This document shows positions 8,959 through 17,955 of a stretch of DNA of 64,000 nt, in pieces. Position 1 is the first letter of the stretch. Every line of letters begins with the position of its first letter. This DNA is from Porphyromonas vaginalis (GTDB taxonomy: Bacteria; Bacteroidota; Bacteroidia; Bacteroidales; Porphyromonadaceae). Under the pieces are notes generated by a model that did no database searches, was not told where the DNA came from, and worked only from the letters and a program-made list of their open reading frames with translations. The position numbers and the translations under genes are program-made. Location: the NCBI RefSeq assembly GCF_958301595.1, contig NZ_CATQJU010000001.1, positions 2,356,001 through 2,420,000 on the forward strand, in the 5' to 3' direction.

Positions 8959-11900
8959 ATGGAGGTCCTTTCTACAGAATACAAAGGCATATCCGCTGGT
9001 GCTCAAGAGCTTGGCACTAAAGTGCCAAGCCAGTTGGCCAATGACACCACACATGCGCTTGAAAAACTGCGAGATGCCCTTGGCGGGGATGTTAGCGGAT
9101 TTGTGGCCAAACGACTTCACTTTTCTCAAAAAGAACTGTTTCAAGCATTGGCTATGGAGCAGATAGACAGTGTGGCCATGGCTATCTATAATATCGAAAT
9201 GCGGAGTCAGGCCGTTATCATTGGAGACCAGACTGGCATAGGTAAAGGGCGACAAGCTGCGGCTATGATCCGCTATGGTATGTTGTCCGGCTATCTGCCC
9301 GTTTTCTTCACTGACCGCTATACGCTTTTTAGCGACATGTATCGTGATTGCAAGGCGTTGGGCATACAAGAGGCACGACCGTTGATAGTGAATAGCGGTG
9401 TCTCGGTTGTAGATTTTGACAAAGTGATAGAACCCGAGTCAATGCCTGATGCGCCTGACGAAATTTGGTCTCCTACAATCGGTGAGGATGAGGAGGCTGA
9501 TGACAGCGGATTGATGACACTCTACCAAAAGCAATATGAGGTTGTATATAAATCGCTGAAGAAACGTGAGATGGAAATCATATACAGCAAAAGAGACATT
9601 CCTGAAGGTTGCTACGAGTATTTGATGATGACCTATTCTCAACTAAAGGATGCCAAGAAAGACAAGACACGACTCGATTTCCTCAATGCGCTTTGCGAAA
9701 AGCATCGTCTGCTTTTCATCTTTGACGAAGCACACCGCAGCAGTAGCGTCTCGGCTGGCAACGTGTCTGTCATCACCCAATGCATAAACTCTGTGCTGGA
9801 AAATAGTGCTGAAGCCCAATGCGTTTTCCTCTCAGCAACATTTGCCAAACGTCCTGAATGCCTGATAACCTTTATGCAGCGCACTGCTTTGAGTGCTTTG
9901 GCCACAAAAGCAACGCTTCAACTTGCTTTTGCCAGCGGAGGTGTACCCATGCAGGAATTTGTATCTTCTACCTTGGCTGCAGAAGGGCAGATGATACGGC
10001 GTGAACATTCAAACGAAGGTATTCCTGACCCTATTTACACCTATCTTGATGACGATTTGGTGGTACACTCCGAGCTGTTTGACAGGGTAATGTATTGGTT
10101 TCGCGAATTGGTAACATTGAGTCAAATGGTTCATCAGACTATTGCGCTTGGAAGGCTCTACCAACTCATAGCTGATTGGGGATGTTATCCTACACGCGGA
10201 CAGTTGTTTTATGTAAACAAGATCCTATTGATTGCCTTGAAAGCCAAGACTATCGCCGACGCAGCTGTTGGGGAGGTTAGGCAGGGACGTAGCGTGGTTA
10301 TCGGAATGAGCGATACGTTGGAATGCGTGCTGCAGGATGTGGTGAAGGATGAGAAAGGTAATTGCTCTGGCGATTTTTCGGCTATATTGCTTCGTTTATT
10401 GGAGAAGACGGTCATAGACACCCACTCCTATATGTCTCTGTTCAAACTCACTTTTGATATGGACTTACCAGGAGCAGAAGAAGTCGCAAATGCTATTGCT
10501 GAGGTGGAAAATTTCTATGAACTACTCAAACATGGCATTAAGGAAGATACCTTTCATCTGCCTCTTTCGCCCATTGATGTCATTAGACAATTGATAACAA
10601 GGGAGACCTTTGAGGCTCCAGACGGGCGTTTTATTCATATTCGCTTTGAAGAGTGTACAGGCCGTGTCCACCAGTTGGAATACACATGGCCTGACGGAGA
10701 GGACGATTTCTGTGCGGCTACCATCGTGTCTCGACGTAAGGTTCACAGTAACCGTATCTTTAACGATTTTCAGAACAACAAACTTGATGTAATCCTTATC
10801 AACGCATGTGGTGCTATCGGAGCAAGTGCCCATGCCATAGCCACAGCAGAGGTGCCCGAATCGCAAGTGCGTCAGCGCAAGATGCTCATTGTGCAGACAG
10901 ACCTGGATGTAAACATAGACCTCCAAAAGCGTGGACGTATCAACCGCACAGGACAGCGCATGGACTTACCTCCCCTTTACGAATATATCATCACCTCCAT
11001 CCCGTCAGAGAAAAGGCTAAATATGATGCTTCGCGCCAAATTGCGACTACTGAGTGCAAATACTGCGGCCAATCAGGACCAGGATCGCAAGCAAGCCGAC
11101 TTTATTGACTTGAGCAATAAATATGGCAATCAGGTGGCACGTGAGTTTCTTGAAGCACATACGGAGTTGTCCTTTGTGCTAGGTCTGAAGCCAACATCTT
11201 CTCTTACTGCAAGCCGCCTGATGGCACGCCTTGCCATGCTTAGCGTTACTGCACAACAGGATGCCATCGACGAACTCTTTACTGCTTACCAAGCACTTGA
11301 AACGGACTTGCGCCGCATCAATCAATGGGATCTCGAACGAGAGCATCGCGATTTTGAGGCTGTTTTTGTTCGTGATGAGTTCTTTACGGCTGCGCTCGAT
11401 GACTCTCGATTAGGCGGAGGGTCGTACCTCACTACCTACCGCTGCCGCCATCGCACTTTCCCCTATGATTCAAAATCACTCCAAAAGGCCATAATAGAAG
11501 CCCAACAACAATATGGCCTACCATTCAGAGAGAATAGTGTATTGCATAAGGAGGTGGATGCATACTACAGACTGCAACGCAAGAAAGTGCGAGAGCGCAT
11601 CGCACAACGTCAGGATATCCTAACGCTGAATGTTCGTGAGTCTCTGAAGAAACATATCACGAATGACGAGTTGGTAGATGAACTGATAGCCATAGCACAA
11701 CAGCCCTATGAGTCATGGTGTGGTATGGCAAAAGAAAAAGTAAAGGGCTTGCATATGCGGAATACAATACTGCGCCGTCTGAAATCCTATTCTAATGAAT
11801 GGATGGCCAATGCGCAGCGCCTTGACAAGAACCTCAAGAAGATTAGCGAAGAAGGTAAACGTCTGCGCACCATTCTTTCGGCTGCTAAACTGGGCTTTTC

Positions 11901-13353
11901 ATATGATATGAGCGGCTGTGTTGAACTGGAATTTGAATGCGATTATGTCATTGGTGTCTTAAAAGACATTCGCTTTGGACAAGACATTGAGAAGAAATTC
12001 CTTCCGGGCAAGGTGGAATTGGTATTTGCTCTGTCTGCTGGTATGCGTGAAATCACCATCAATCTAGTGCATTCTGAAAAGAACAGCAACTACAGCAAAC
12101 TGGAAAGTATCATGAAATATGGACAGCCATATCCCTTCGATGCAATGGTTTGGAACGAAGAAATAGCCAAATATAACAACCGGATTATAGAGCGCAAAAT
12201 CGTCACAGGCAATATACTCGGAGCTTATAGCGACCCAGCCATAGCCAAATTAAAACCTCGTTTCATCACTTTTACACTCGCCCCAGATAAGGCCGGAAAA
12301 AAGACTGTAGCTCATGGCCTACTGATGCCTCTCGACGAGGTGCGTCTGCGTGAAGTGTTGAAAAATGTGACACTGCCATTAGCTGATGGATTGCGTTATG
12401 CAAACTCAACATCTTCTGTATACTATGTTACTGGTTTGGATGTCACATTCTTGCTTATGCCCATCCGTGAAAAATCAAACGATGGACTGAAATTTCGTAT
12501 CAGTGTGGATGAAAGAAGTACCAAGGCATTTGAGCAACTCTATGCTCCAATACGCTCTTTATTCATAGCGGAGCCAGTGTCTTCCAAATGGTCAGAACGT
12601 GACAAAGCTTCAAACAACCCGAAGCAACGCAAAACTCGTATGAGATACTATACGGACAATCTGCGTTTTGAGAGTGAGCCCATGCAGAGCATCATTGCCT
12701 TTTGGGTAAAGAATAAAGCGATGATTGTCGTACCACGCGAACAGATTACCATCGGTGAACTTAAACAATTTGAATCGCAATCGCTTCATGAAGAGAACAT
12801 GGCTTGGCCTGTTCTCGACTGGCAAAACGAGACAGAACAACCGCTTCCGCCCTCGCATCGTGAGGTTCTTCTACACATCACACCACCCATGCTGAAAGAC
12901 GATGATGAAGGTCTGGACGTACAATCATACTCGCCATTTGTGACTCTTTGCAAAGCCACATTAAAGTTGGAAGGATGCAGTATGAAGGATATGGCAACAA
13001 GATTGCAGTCCAGAAGCCTCTATTTCAACTGGCGTTCTTGCTCTCATCTTGAAGACAATGAACGTTCGTTACGTCGTGCCGTATTGGACGAACTGCGCCA
13101 TGCCCTGATTGAACCGACCGATAAGATTAGTTTGGCTTGTTACGATAGATTATACAAGGCAAGTTGCAAGGAACGTCTCGATGTTGTTACGAGTATTAGA
13201 GAACGCTTCAAAGAAGAATTTCTTTTCATGTCTCCACCACGAGAACAGGTTATGGAGTTCCTTAACAACTGCCCTTGTAGTAACCGTCTTGAGCATATAG
13301 TGCAGTCTTTGAGAAGATACCTTGACGGAGAGACTGACGTAATAATGGATTAA
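8959..13353 (+). CDS. Strawberry-notch-family SF2 helicase/ATPase
   Basis: 1464-residue protein of the bacterial Strawberry-notch (Sbno) type. The N-terminal ATPase has Walker A GDQTGIGKG (residues 89-97), preceded by AMEQIDSVAMAIYNIE, the region typical of this family. Walker B is DEAHR (256-260) and motif III is LSAT (291-294). The second RecA-like domain ends with the arginine-finger region KRGRINRTGQ (about 656). The C-terminal half (about 700 residues) has no domain I can name. In bacteria such proteins usually sit on phages, plasmids or conjugative elements, often beside DNA methyltransferases; none is visible here. It is 4 bp before the LPD23-like gene. All nucleotide-binding motifs are intact. 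Confidence 0.85.
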   Translation: MEVLSTEYKGISAGAQELGTKVPSQLANDTTHALEKLRDALGGDVSGFVAKRLHFSQKELFQALAMEQIDSVAMAIYNIEMRSQAVIIGDQTGIGKGRQAAAMIRYGMLSGYLPVFFTDRYTLFSDMYRDCKALGIQEARPLIVNSGVSVVDFDKVIEPESMPDAPDEIWSPTIGEDEEADDSGLMTLYQKQYEVVYKSLKKREMEIIYSKRDIPEGCYEYLMMTYSQLKDAKKDKTRLDFLNALCEKHRLLFIFDEAHRSSSVSAGNVSVITQCINSVLENSAEAQCVFLSATFAKRPECLITFMQRTALSALATKATLQLAFASGGVPMQEFVSSTLAAEGQMIRREHSNEGIPDPIYTYLDDDLVVHSELFDRVMYWFRELVTLSQMVHQTIALGRLYQLIADWGCYPTRGQLFYVNKILLIALKAKTIADAAVGEVRQGRSVVIGMSDTLECVLQDVVKDEKGNCSGDFSAILLRLLEKTVIDTHSYMSLFKLTFDMDLPGAEEVANAIAEVENFYELLKHGIKEDTFHLPLSPIDVIRQLITRETFEAPDGRFIHIRFEECTGRVHQLEYTWPDGEDDFCAATIVSRRKVHSNRIFNDFQNNKLDVILINACGAIGASAHAIATAEVPESQVRQRKMLIVQTDLDVNIDLQKRGRINRTGQRMDLPPLYEYIITSIPSEKRLNMMLRAKLRLLSANTAANQDQDRKQADFIDLSNKYGNQVAREFLEAHTELSFVLGLKPTSSLTASRLMARLAMLSVTAQQDAIDELFTAYQALETDLRRINQWDLEREHRDFEAVFVRDEFFTAALDDSRLGGGSYLTTYRCRHRTFPYDSKSLQKAIIEAQQQYGLPFRENSVLHKEVDAYYRLQRKKVRERIAQRQDILTLNVRESLKKHITNDELVDELIAIAQQPYESWCGMAKEKVKGLHMRNTILRRLKSYSNEWMANAQRLDKNLKKISEEGKRLRTILSAAKLGFSYDMSGCVELEFECDYVIGVLKDIRFGQDIEKKFLPGKVELVFALSAGMREITINLVHSEKNSNYSKLESIMKYGQPYPFDAMVWNEEIAKYNNRIIERKIVTGNILGAYSDPAIAKLKPRFITFTLAPDKAGKKTVAHGLLMPLDEVRLREVLKNVTLPLADGLRYANSTSSVYYVTGLDVTFLLMPIREKSNDGLKFRISVDERSTKAFEQLYAPIRSLFIAEPVSSKWSERDKASNNPKQRKTRMRYYTDNLRFESEPMQSIIAFWVKNKAMIVVPREQITIGELKQFESQSLHEENMAWPVLDWQNETEQPLPPSHREVLLHITPPMLKDDDEGLDVQSYSPFVTLCKATLKLEGCSMKDMATRLQSRSLYFNWRSCSHLEDNERSLRRAVLDELRHALIEPTDKISLACYDRLYKASCKERLDVVTSIRERFKEEFLFMSPPREQVMEFLNNCPCSNRLEHIVQSLRRYLDGETDVIMD

Positions 13354-13357
13354 ACAA

Positions 13358-13990
13358 ATGTATCTTGGCGAAAAAGGTATCGCAAATACAGAAAACGCAG
13401 AAGTCCTAAAGGCGGCACTTCACACGGCTAAACAGGAAATGCGTATGGGGACAACCATGTCTTGCATTAAAATGCGGACAGGTTGGGAACTTGGCGTGGA
13501 GGGTTTGTGGAAGTTTGAATACCCTGACCCATTCCACCCCAATGCCGTCATCGAAGATCACGTAAAAAGACATTACGGCGAACCAATAAACATAGCTCTA
13601 TGTATGGCTGATACCTCCTTGCTTTCGGCATATCCCGCCTTTAATCGGCTAAGATTGTTCTCTTCTTACACTTCGAGAGGAGGCACGTTGGGCTACTTTG
13701 ACCCCATCAATTATGGTATGGTGGTGACAATCGGAACCCCCAATGCACCCTTCGACCAACAGATTGAAGGCGTGTTGCTTCACGAAGTACAACATTTAAT
13801 ACAGGAGGCAGAAGGTTTTGCCAAAGGTGGTAACACATCTCAAGGATATTCCCGCTATCTTCGTCTTGCAGGCGAAGTGGAAGCCCGCAATGTGGTGATA
13901 CGCCACAGCCTCTCGATAGAGAATCGCCGTGCCAAACTCCGTTCAGATACCCAAGACGTGCCCGACGAAATACAAATAATCGTGAGATAA
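13358..13990 (+). CDS. LPD23-like HExxH metallopeptidase-type protein
   Basis: 210-residue protein resembling the large polyvalent-protein-associated domain LPD23. It opens with YLGEKGIANTENAEVLKAA, has MRTGWELGVEGLWKFE in the family position, then the zinc motif HEVQH (142-146) followed by GFAKGGN, and GEVEAR (172-177), likely carrying the third metal ligand. Such domains are usually fused into very long polyvalent proteins of phages and conjugative elements; here it is a stand-alone gene. It starts 4 bp after the Sbno helicase and ends just before the ISL3 element. Target unknown. Confidence 0.7.
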   Translation: MYLGEKGIANTENAEVLKAALHTAKQEMRMGTTMSCIKMRTGWELGVEGLWKFEYPDPFHPNAVIEDHVKRHYGEPINIALCMADTSLLSAYPAFNRLRLFSSYTSRGGTLGYFDPINYGMVVTIGTPNAPFDQQIEGVLLHEVQHLIQEAEGFAKGGNTSQGYSRYLRLAGEVEARNVVIRHSLSIENRRAKLRSDTQDVPDEIQIIVR

Positions 13991-14062
13991 AGAAAGATAT
14001 GCTTTAATATGGCGGCTAAATCCTATTTTGAGGTGCTGGGGGAGAAAGCCATACGCAAAAAA

Positions 14063-15169
14063 CTAACTGAAGTGAACGGAGATGCGGTAGAGGAAGAAGT
14101 CACCATTTCGGGTTCCATAGTTGATGGCGATAAAGCGTTGGAGATTCTGGTTGAGTGCTTCTGCTGAAGCGTTGGGCTTATAGCCTAGGAAGTAGTTGCA
14201 GATCTCTCCTATGTGCTTGACCATAAAGTGAGCGATGTTCTTGGCCTCTTCACATGGGCTACTGAGGTGATTGGTGATGATCTCTAGTAGTGCCTTTTTC
14301 TTGCGCTCCAATAGGTGTCGGGAGGGCGTTATGAAGCTGCCATCTCGCATGGGACGTTGGTACCACTTCCGTAGCGCTACGGAGAATTTGTACGCTTCTT
14401 TGATGTCGGGGAAAAGCCTAAAGAGTAGCCGAGCGCGTAGCTTTTGACTGGCTGTGTGCTCGTTGTGAAGCTTGTGTAGTAACCCTTTGCTACGCGGGAG
14501 AAGCTGTAGCTGGGTATCTCCATTGGACAACTCCTTTTTGAGATCTTTGAACTCTCGCTGGATCTTGGGATCGGGCTGCAGTTTAGGCTGTTTGCGACCC
14601 ACCTCCTCCAGTTCTCGTTGCTTGCGAAGAAGCTCTTGCCGGTAGCGTATTCTTACGCTCTGAACTTGATCAATGATATTTTTGACGACGTGGAATTTAT
14701 CCGCAACTTGGTAGGCATTGGGGAAGAGTTCGCGAGCCACCCAGTCGTAGTTTGGAGCCATATCACGGGTTACGCAAGAGACTGCGAAAAGTGCTTCTTG
14801 GGAGATGTTTGATCTCAAAATGTGGACGATCTGGGAGGCTCGGAGCGTGTTGACCATTAGGACGATTTTGTTCGTCTCTGGGTTCGACACGATGGTGTAG
14901 CAATCCCCGTTGATGTTCTTTTCGTCTATGCAGATGGTGGAGCCCATATTCTTCTCATTGAGAATGGGGATCTTCAGATCAGAACTTACAGTGCTTTTAG
15001 CAGAAGACTTGCCTGGAGATCGTGAGGCTCCAGTCTTCTGCAAATGGCGTTGGTGTGCTGGCCCTTTGTATCCGCTCAGGATATCTTTGTACCAGCGAAA
15101 AAGTTTCTTCGAGCTCATGCCCAGACAGTAGGCGACTTGCCCGATACTGGTGGGCTTAGACCCAATCAA
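14063..15169 (-). CDS. ISL3-family transposase (catalytic ORF)
   Basis: 368-residue transposase. It has an N-terminal helix-turn-helix (SIGQVAYCLGMSSKKLFRWY), then the catalytic region with CIDEKNINGDCYTIV, VTRDMAPNYDWVARELFP and YQVADKFHVVKNI, typical of ISL3 DDE enzymes. It has a long basic coiled-coil insertion and ends close to the left terminal repeat. Its start overlaps the end of the upstream N-terminal ORF (15156-15549) by 14 bp, as in two-ORF ISAon1-type elements. The ORF is intact, but the broken partner ORF may make the element inactive. Confidence 0.85.
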   Translation of the reverse strand: MIGSKPTSIGQVAYCLGMSSKKLFRWYKDILSGYKGPAHQRHLQKTGASRSPGKSSAKSTVSSDLKIPILNEKNMGSTICIDEKNINGDCYTIVSNPETNKIVLMVNTLRASQIVHILRSNISQEALFAVSCVTRDMAPNYDWVARELFPNAYQVADKFHVVKNIIDQVQSVRIRYRQELLRKQRELEEVGRKQPKLQPDPKIQREFKDLKKELSNGDTQLQLLPRSKGLLHKLHNEHTASQKLRARLLFRLFPDIKEAYKFSVALRKWYQRPMRDGSFITPSRHLLERKKKALLEIITNHLSSPCEEAKNIAHFMVKHIGEICNYFLGYKPNASAEALNQNLQRFIAINYGTRNGDFFLYRISVHFS

Positions 15170-15549
15170 TCTCTTTTAAAAAATCGCCGAAAGCCTTGGT
15201 CGCTTTCATGCCTTTTTCAGTGTATGAGTAGCTGTTGGTGTAGCTCTTTTGCTCTTGTCGTTGCTCCTGTTTTATCTTCCAACGACGACGCTTGAGGTAG
15301 AGGAAGACCTCTTTGCCCATTGCCGGAAAAGTCTGCAACTCAATGTAGTTCGTATAGCCGTCTAGGACTATGTTTGAGAGATCTCCGTTGACCTCTTTTT
15401 TTCAACTCTGCGGGGATGTGGTCAGCGTCTTCTTTCTCTACCATATAGATGCGGTAAATGCCGTCTTCTTCGACCAGCTTTTCGAAGTCAAAGTCTCGGA
15501 GAATTTCTTGTGGAGCGAATAGCTCAATCCAATCTAGTTCTTTAGTCAT
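15156..15549 (-). pseudogene. ISAon1-type transposase N-terminal ORF, frameshifted
   Basis: The leftward frame from ATG 15549 reads MTKELDWIELFAPQEILRDF and leaves frame after ELKKR. The correct continuation (VNGDLSNIVLDGYTNYIELQ, then TFPAMGKEVFLYLKRRRW and GMKATKAFGDFLKEI) is in the frame ending at 15156. The junction is a run of seven T on the plus strand (15396-15402); six would restore the frame. A -1 slip at this run gives the wrong frame, so a one-base insertion (or a base-calling error) is likelier than programmed frameshifting. Confidence 0.7.
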
Positions 15550-15734
15550 ATCTAAGGTGGTAAGGGGGAGGGCGAAAAGCTCTCCTCATTCATTTGGGGG
15601 TGCAAGTTAATCAATTCACTTCAGTTAGTTTTTTGCGTATGGCTTTCTCCCCCAGCACCTCAAAATAGGAATTAGCCGATTGTTTTTTCGCCACACAACC
15701 TGAGCAGGCTCCTCTGTAGTCTCTTCCTTTTTTG

Positions 15735-15742
15735 TACCTTTA
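15735..15742 (+). promoter_or_regulatory. Possible -7 box for pyrBI
   Basis: TACCTTTA differs from TAnnTTTG by one base and lies 28 bp before the pyrB start. No good -33 TTG is seen at the usual spacing. It sits about 60 bp outside the ISL3 right end, so the IS did not remove it. Confidence 0.35.
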
Positions 15743-15770
15743 CGGATGAATTGAATATAGCCTGTGCCTT

Positions 15771-16688
15771 ATGATGAAGCATATCGTATCTATCGAGCAG
15801 TGTGATGAGCAAGATATACTACGTATCCTGGATCGCGCTGCACTCTTTGAGGCCAATCCTAATCGCCATCTAATGGATGGAATGGTGGGTGCCACCTTGT
15901 TTTTCGAACCATCGACGCGTACCCGACTGAGCTTCGAGACGGCGGTCAATAGGTTGGGCGGACGAGTCATCGGCTTCTCCGACCCTAAGTCCAGCAGCTC
16001 GACAAAGGGCGAGTCGCTCAAAGACACCCTCCTGATCGTCTCTAACTATGCCGACGTGATCATCATGCGGCACTACCTAGAGGGTGCTGCGCTCTATGCT
16101 ACAGAGGTCTCGCCCGTGCCGATCGTCAACGCTGGTGATGGTGCCAATCAGCATCCCTCGCAGACGCTCCTCGATCTCTACACGATCCGCTCTACACAAG
16201 GCACGCTCGAGGATCTACACATCGTGATGGTGGGCGACCTGCGCTTCGGACGTACGATCCACTCGCTCATAGAGGGGATGCGCTTCTTCTCACCTCGCTT
16301 TACCTTTGTCGCACCGCCTGAGCTACGACTCCCCGAGGAGTACCGGCAGTATTGCGATGAGCATCATCTACGCTATGAGGAGACTTCGCTCTTTACCCCT
16401 GAGGTGATCGCCGATGCCGACATACTCTATATGACTCGGGTGCAGCGAGAGCGCTTTACCGATATGGAGGAGTATGAGCGTGTCAAGGATGTCTACATAC
16501 TTAATAAGGAGATGCTACAAGGCACTAAGGACAATCTGCGCATCCTCCATCCCCTACCCCGTGTCAATGAGATAGCGATCGATGTGGATAGCAGTCCTAA
16601 GGCGGAGTACTTTCGCCAGGCACAGAACGGGCTCTACATACGTCAGTCGATACTCTGCGAGGTACTCGGTATAGAAGTTGATAAGTAA
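15771..16688 (+). CDS. pyrB: Aspartate carbamoyltransferase catalytic subunit
   Basis: Catalyses carbamoyl phosphate plus aspartate to carbamoylaspartate, the committed step of pyrimidine synthesis. The 305-residue protein has the carbamoyl-phosphate motif STRTRLSFE (48-56), [19 protein letters not shown] and [11 protein letters not shown], all standard. Two adjacent ATG codons (15771 and 15774) could start it. The next gene, pyrI, begins 14 bp after the stop, so the regulated class B holoenzyme (PyrB6 PyrI6) is expected. Confidence 0.97.
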   Translation: MMKHIVSIEQCDEQDILRILDRAALFEANPNRHLMDGMVGATLFFEPSTRTRLSFETAVNRLGGRVIGFSDPKSSSSTKGESLKDTLLIVSNYADVIIMRHYLEGAALYATEVSPVPIVNAGDGANQHPSQTLLDLYTIRSTQGTLEDLHIVMVGDLRFGRTIHSLIEGMRFFSPRFTFVAPPELRLPEEYRQYCDEHHLRYEETSLFTPEVIADADILYMTRVQRERFTDMEEYERVKDVYILNKEMLQGTKDNLRILHPLPRVNEIAIDVDSSPKAEYFRQAQNGLYIRQSILCEVLGIEVDK

Positions 16689-16701
16689 CACACTACACAC
16701 T

Positions 16702-17187
16702 ATGAATGCTAAGTCTCAGAAAGCTCTAATCAAGCAGCAAGAGGGGATGATGGTCACAGCCATCTGCAATGGCACCGTGATAGATCATATTCCCCCCAGA
16801 AAGCTCTTTAAGATAGCCCACCTCCTACAGCTCGAAGGTATGGAGGAGCCTATCACGATAGGCAACAACTTAGATAGTCGCTACCTAGGCAAGAAGGGGA
16901 TCATCAAGATCTCCGGACGGATGCTCTCCGATGAGGAGGCAAGCCGTATAGCTCTCCTCGCCCCCGATGTGCATGTCAATATAATTAAGGACTACGAGGT
17001 GGTGGAGAAGCGGACGCTACACCTGCCCGAAGAGATTATTGGCTTCGTCAAGTGCCCCAATGCTAAGTGCATTACGAACAATGAGCCCGTGCGTACGCAC
17101 TTTCACCTCATTGACGCTGAGCACGAGGTACTACGCTGTCACTACTGCGGACGCAAAGTATCGGAGGAGCGTATCGAGCTACTCTAA
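16702..17187 (+). CDS. pyrI: Aspartate carbamoyltransferase regulatory subunit
   Basis: Regulatory chain that binds CTP/ATP and bridges the catalytic trimers. It is 161 residues from the ATG at 16702; an upstream TTG at 16678 is in frame but overlaps pyrB and adds residues that do not look conserved. The nucleotide-binding N-domain starts near MVTAICNGTVIDHIPP. The C-terminal zinc domain has its four cysteines in CPNAKC and CHYC. Feedback inhibition by CTP is expected. Confidence 0.95.
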   Translation: MNAKSQKALIKQQEGMMVTAICNGTVIDHIPPRKLFKIAHLLQLEGMEEPITIGNNLDSRYLGKKGIIKISGRMLSDEEASRIALLAPDVHVNIIKDYEVVEKRTLHLPEEIIGFVKCPNAKCITNNEPVRTHFHLIDAEHEVLRCHYCGRKVSEERIELL

Positions 17188-17222
17188 TCAAAGAACTCAC
17201 TAACAAACAAAGACTTAATACT

Positions 17223-17843
17223 ATGACAAATCAATCTACAGCCACTAAGTCACGTCGTGGTCTGACGACGACAATTATCATCGTGGCGGTCGTACTGCTC
17301 CTTGTCTTCTGGGGCGTGGGTCAGTACAACTCGCTCGTAGTGCTAGACGAGCAGGTCAACACCTCGTGGAGCCAAGTGGAGAACCAATACCAGCGCCGTG
17401 CCGACCTCATCCCCAATCTTGTCGAGACGGTCAAGGGCTACGCCTCTCATGAGCGTGAAACCCTCGAGGGTGTGATCAACGCCCGCGCTAAGGCTTCACA
17501 GCCCATCGTCCCATCTGGCGAGGGGATGACTCAAGAGCAACTCAATCAGTTCCAGCAAGCTCAGGGAGACCTAACCAGTGCGCTTAGCAAACTGATGGTT
17601 GTCGTGGAGCGTTACCCCGAGCTCAAGGCAGACGAAAACTTCCGTCAGCTACAGGCTCAGCTAGAGGGTACGGAAAACCGTATCACGACGGCCCGCATGG
17701 ACTTTAACAATCAGGCACAGCTGTACAATACGAAGATACGTCGCTTCCCAACGAATGTTTGCGCCGGTATCTTTGGCTTCCGCCAGCGTCCTTACTTTCA
17801 GGCAGAGGCTGGTGCAGAGCAAGCTCCTCAAGTAAAGTTTTAG
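17223..17843 (+). CDS. lemA: LemA family protein
   Basis: 206-residue membrane-anchored protein. It has one N-terminal transmembrane helix (about residues 15-32, TTTIIIVAVVLLLVFWGV), then the LemA helical domain with the family pattern YNSLVVLDEQVNTSWSQVEN, YQRRADLIPNLVETVKGYA and NQAQLYNTKIRRFPTN. The biochemical role is not settled. In many bacteria lemA is next to a TPM-domain gene, as here (113 bp downstream), and the two are thought to act together at the envelope. Confidence 0.93.
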   Translation: MTNQSTATKSRRGLTTTIIIVAVVLLLVFWGVGQYNSLVVLDEQVNTSWSQVENQYQRRADLIPNLVETVKGYASHERETLEGVINARAKASQPIVPSGEGMTQEQLNQFQQAQGDLTSALSKLMVVVERYPELKADENFRQLQAQLEGTENRITTARMDFNNQAQLYNTKIRRFPTNVCAGIFGFRQRPYFQAEAGAEQAPQVKF

Positions 17844-17910
17844 TTGTTAGAGGTAGAGGGATAGGATTTCACTAGAGCCTCTAGTGGCACTAGTGAGCCT
17901 AGCCCTCATT

Positions 17911-17947
17911 TCTCTCTAACTTCTAACCTCTAATCTCTAACCTCTAG
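17911..17947. repeat. Heptamer tandem repeat (TCTAAYY)
   Basis: Tandem degenerate copies (TCTCTAACTTCTAACCTCTA and onward) between lemA and the TPM gene, of the same family as the tracts in the prophage. A partial inverse tract (GTTGTTAGAGGTAGAGG) lies just after the lemA stop, so a transcript across the gap could fold. Confidence 0.75.
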
Positions 17948-17955
17948 ACTCCCCC

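Larger units (their letters stand above)
14014..15677 (-). mobile_element. ISL3-family (ISAon1-like) insertion sequence
   Basis: About 1.66 kb bounded by long, nearly perfect inverted repeats. The left end GGCTAAATCCTATTTTGAGG... (14014 on) matches the reverse complement of the right end (to 15677) for over 60 bp with one mismatch seen. It carries two leftward ORFs, a frameshifted N-terminal ORF and the DDE transposase. I see no matching direct target duplication (left flank AATATGGC, right flank GATTGTTT). This suggests that a deletion or rearrangement followed insertion at the boundary between island and pyrB. Confidence 0.85.

Noticed and set aside
15396-15402. A7 run as a programmed -1 frameshift in the ISL3 N-terminal ORF
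   Set aside because: A -1 slip leads to the wrong frame; +1 or loss of one A is needed. Mutation or read error is more likely.
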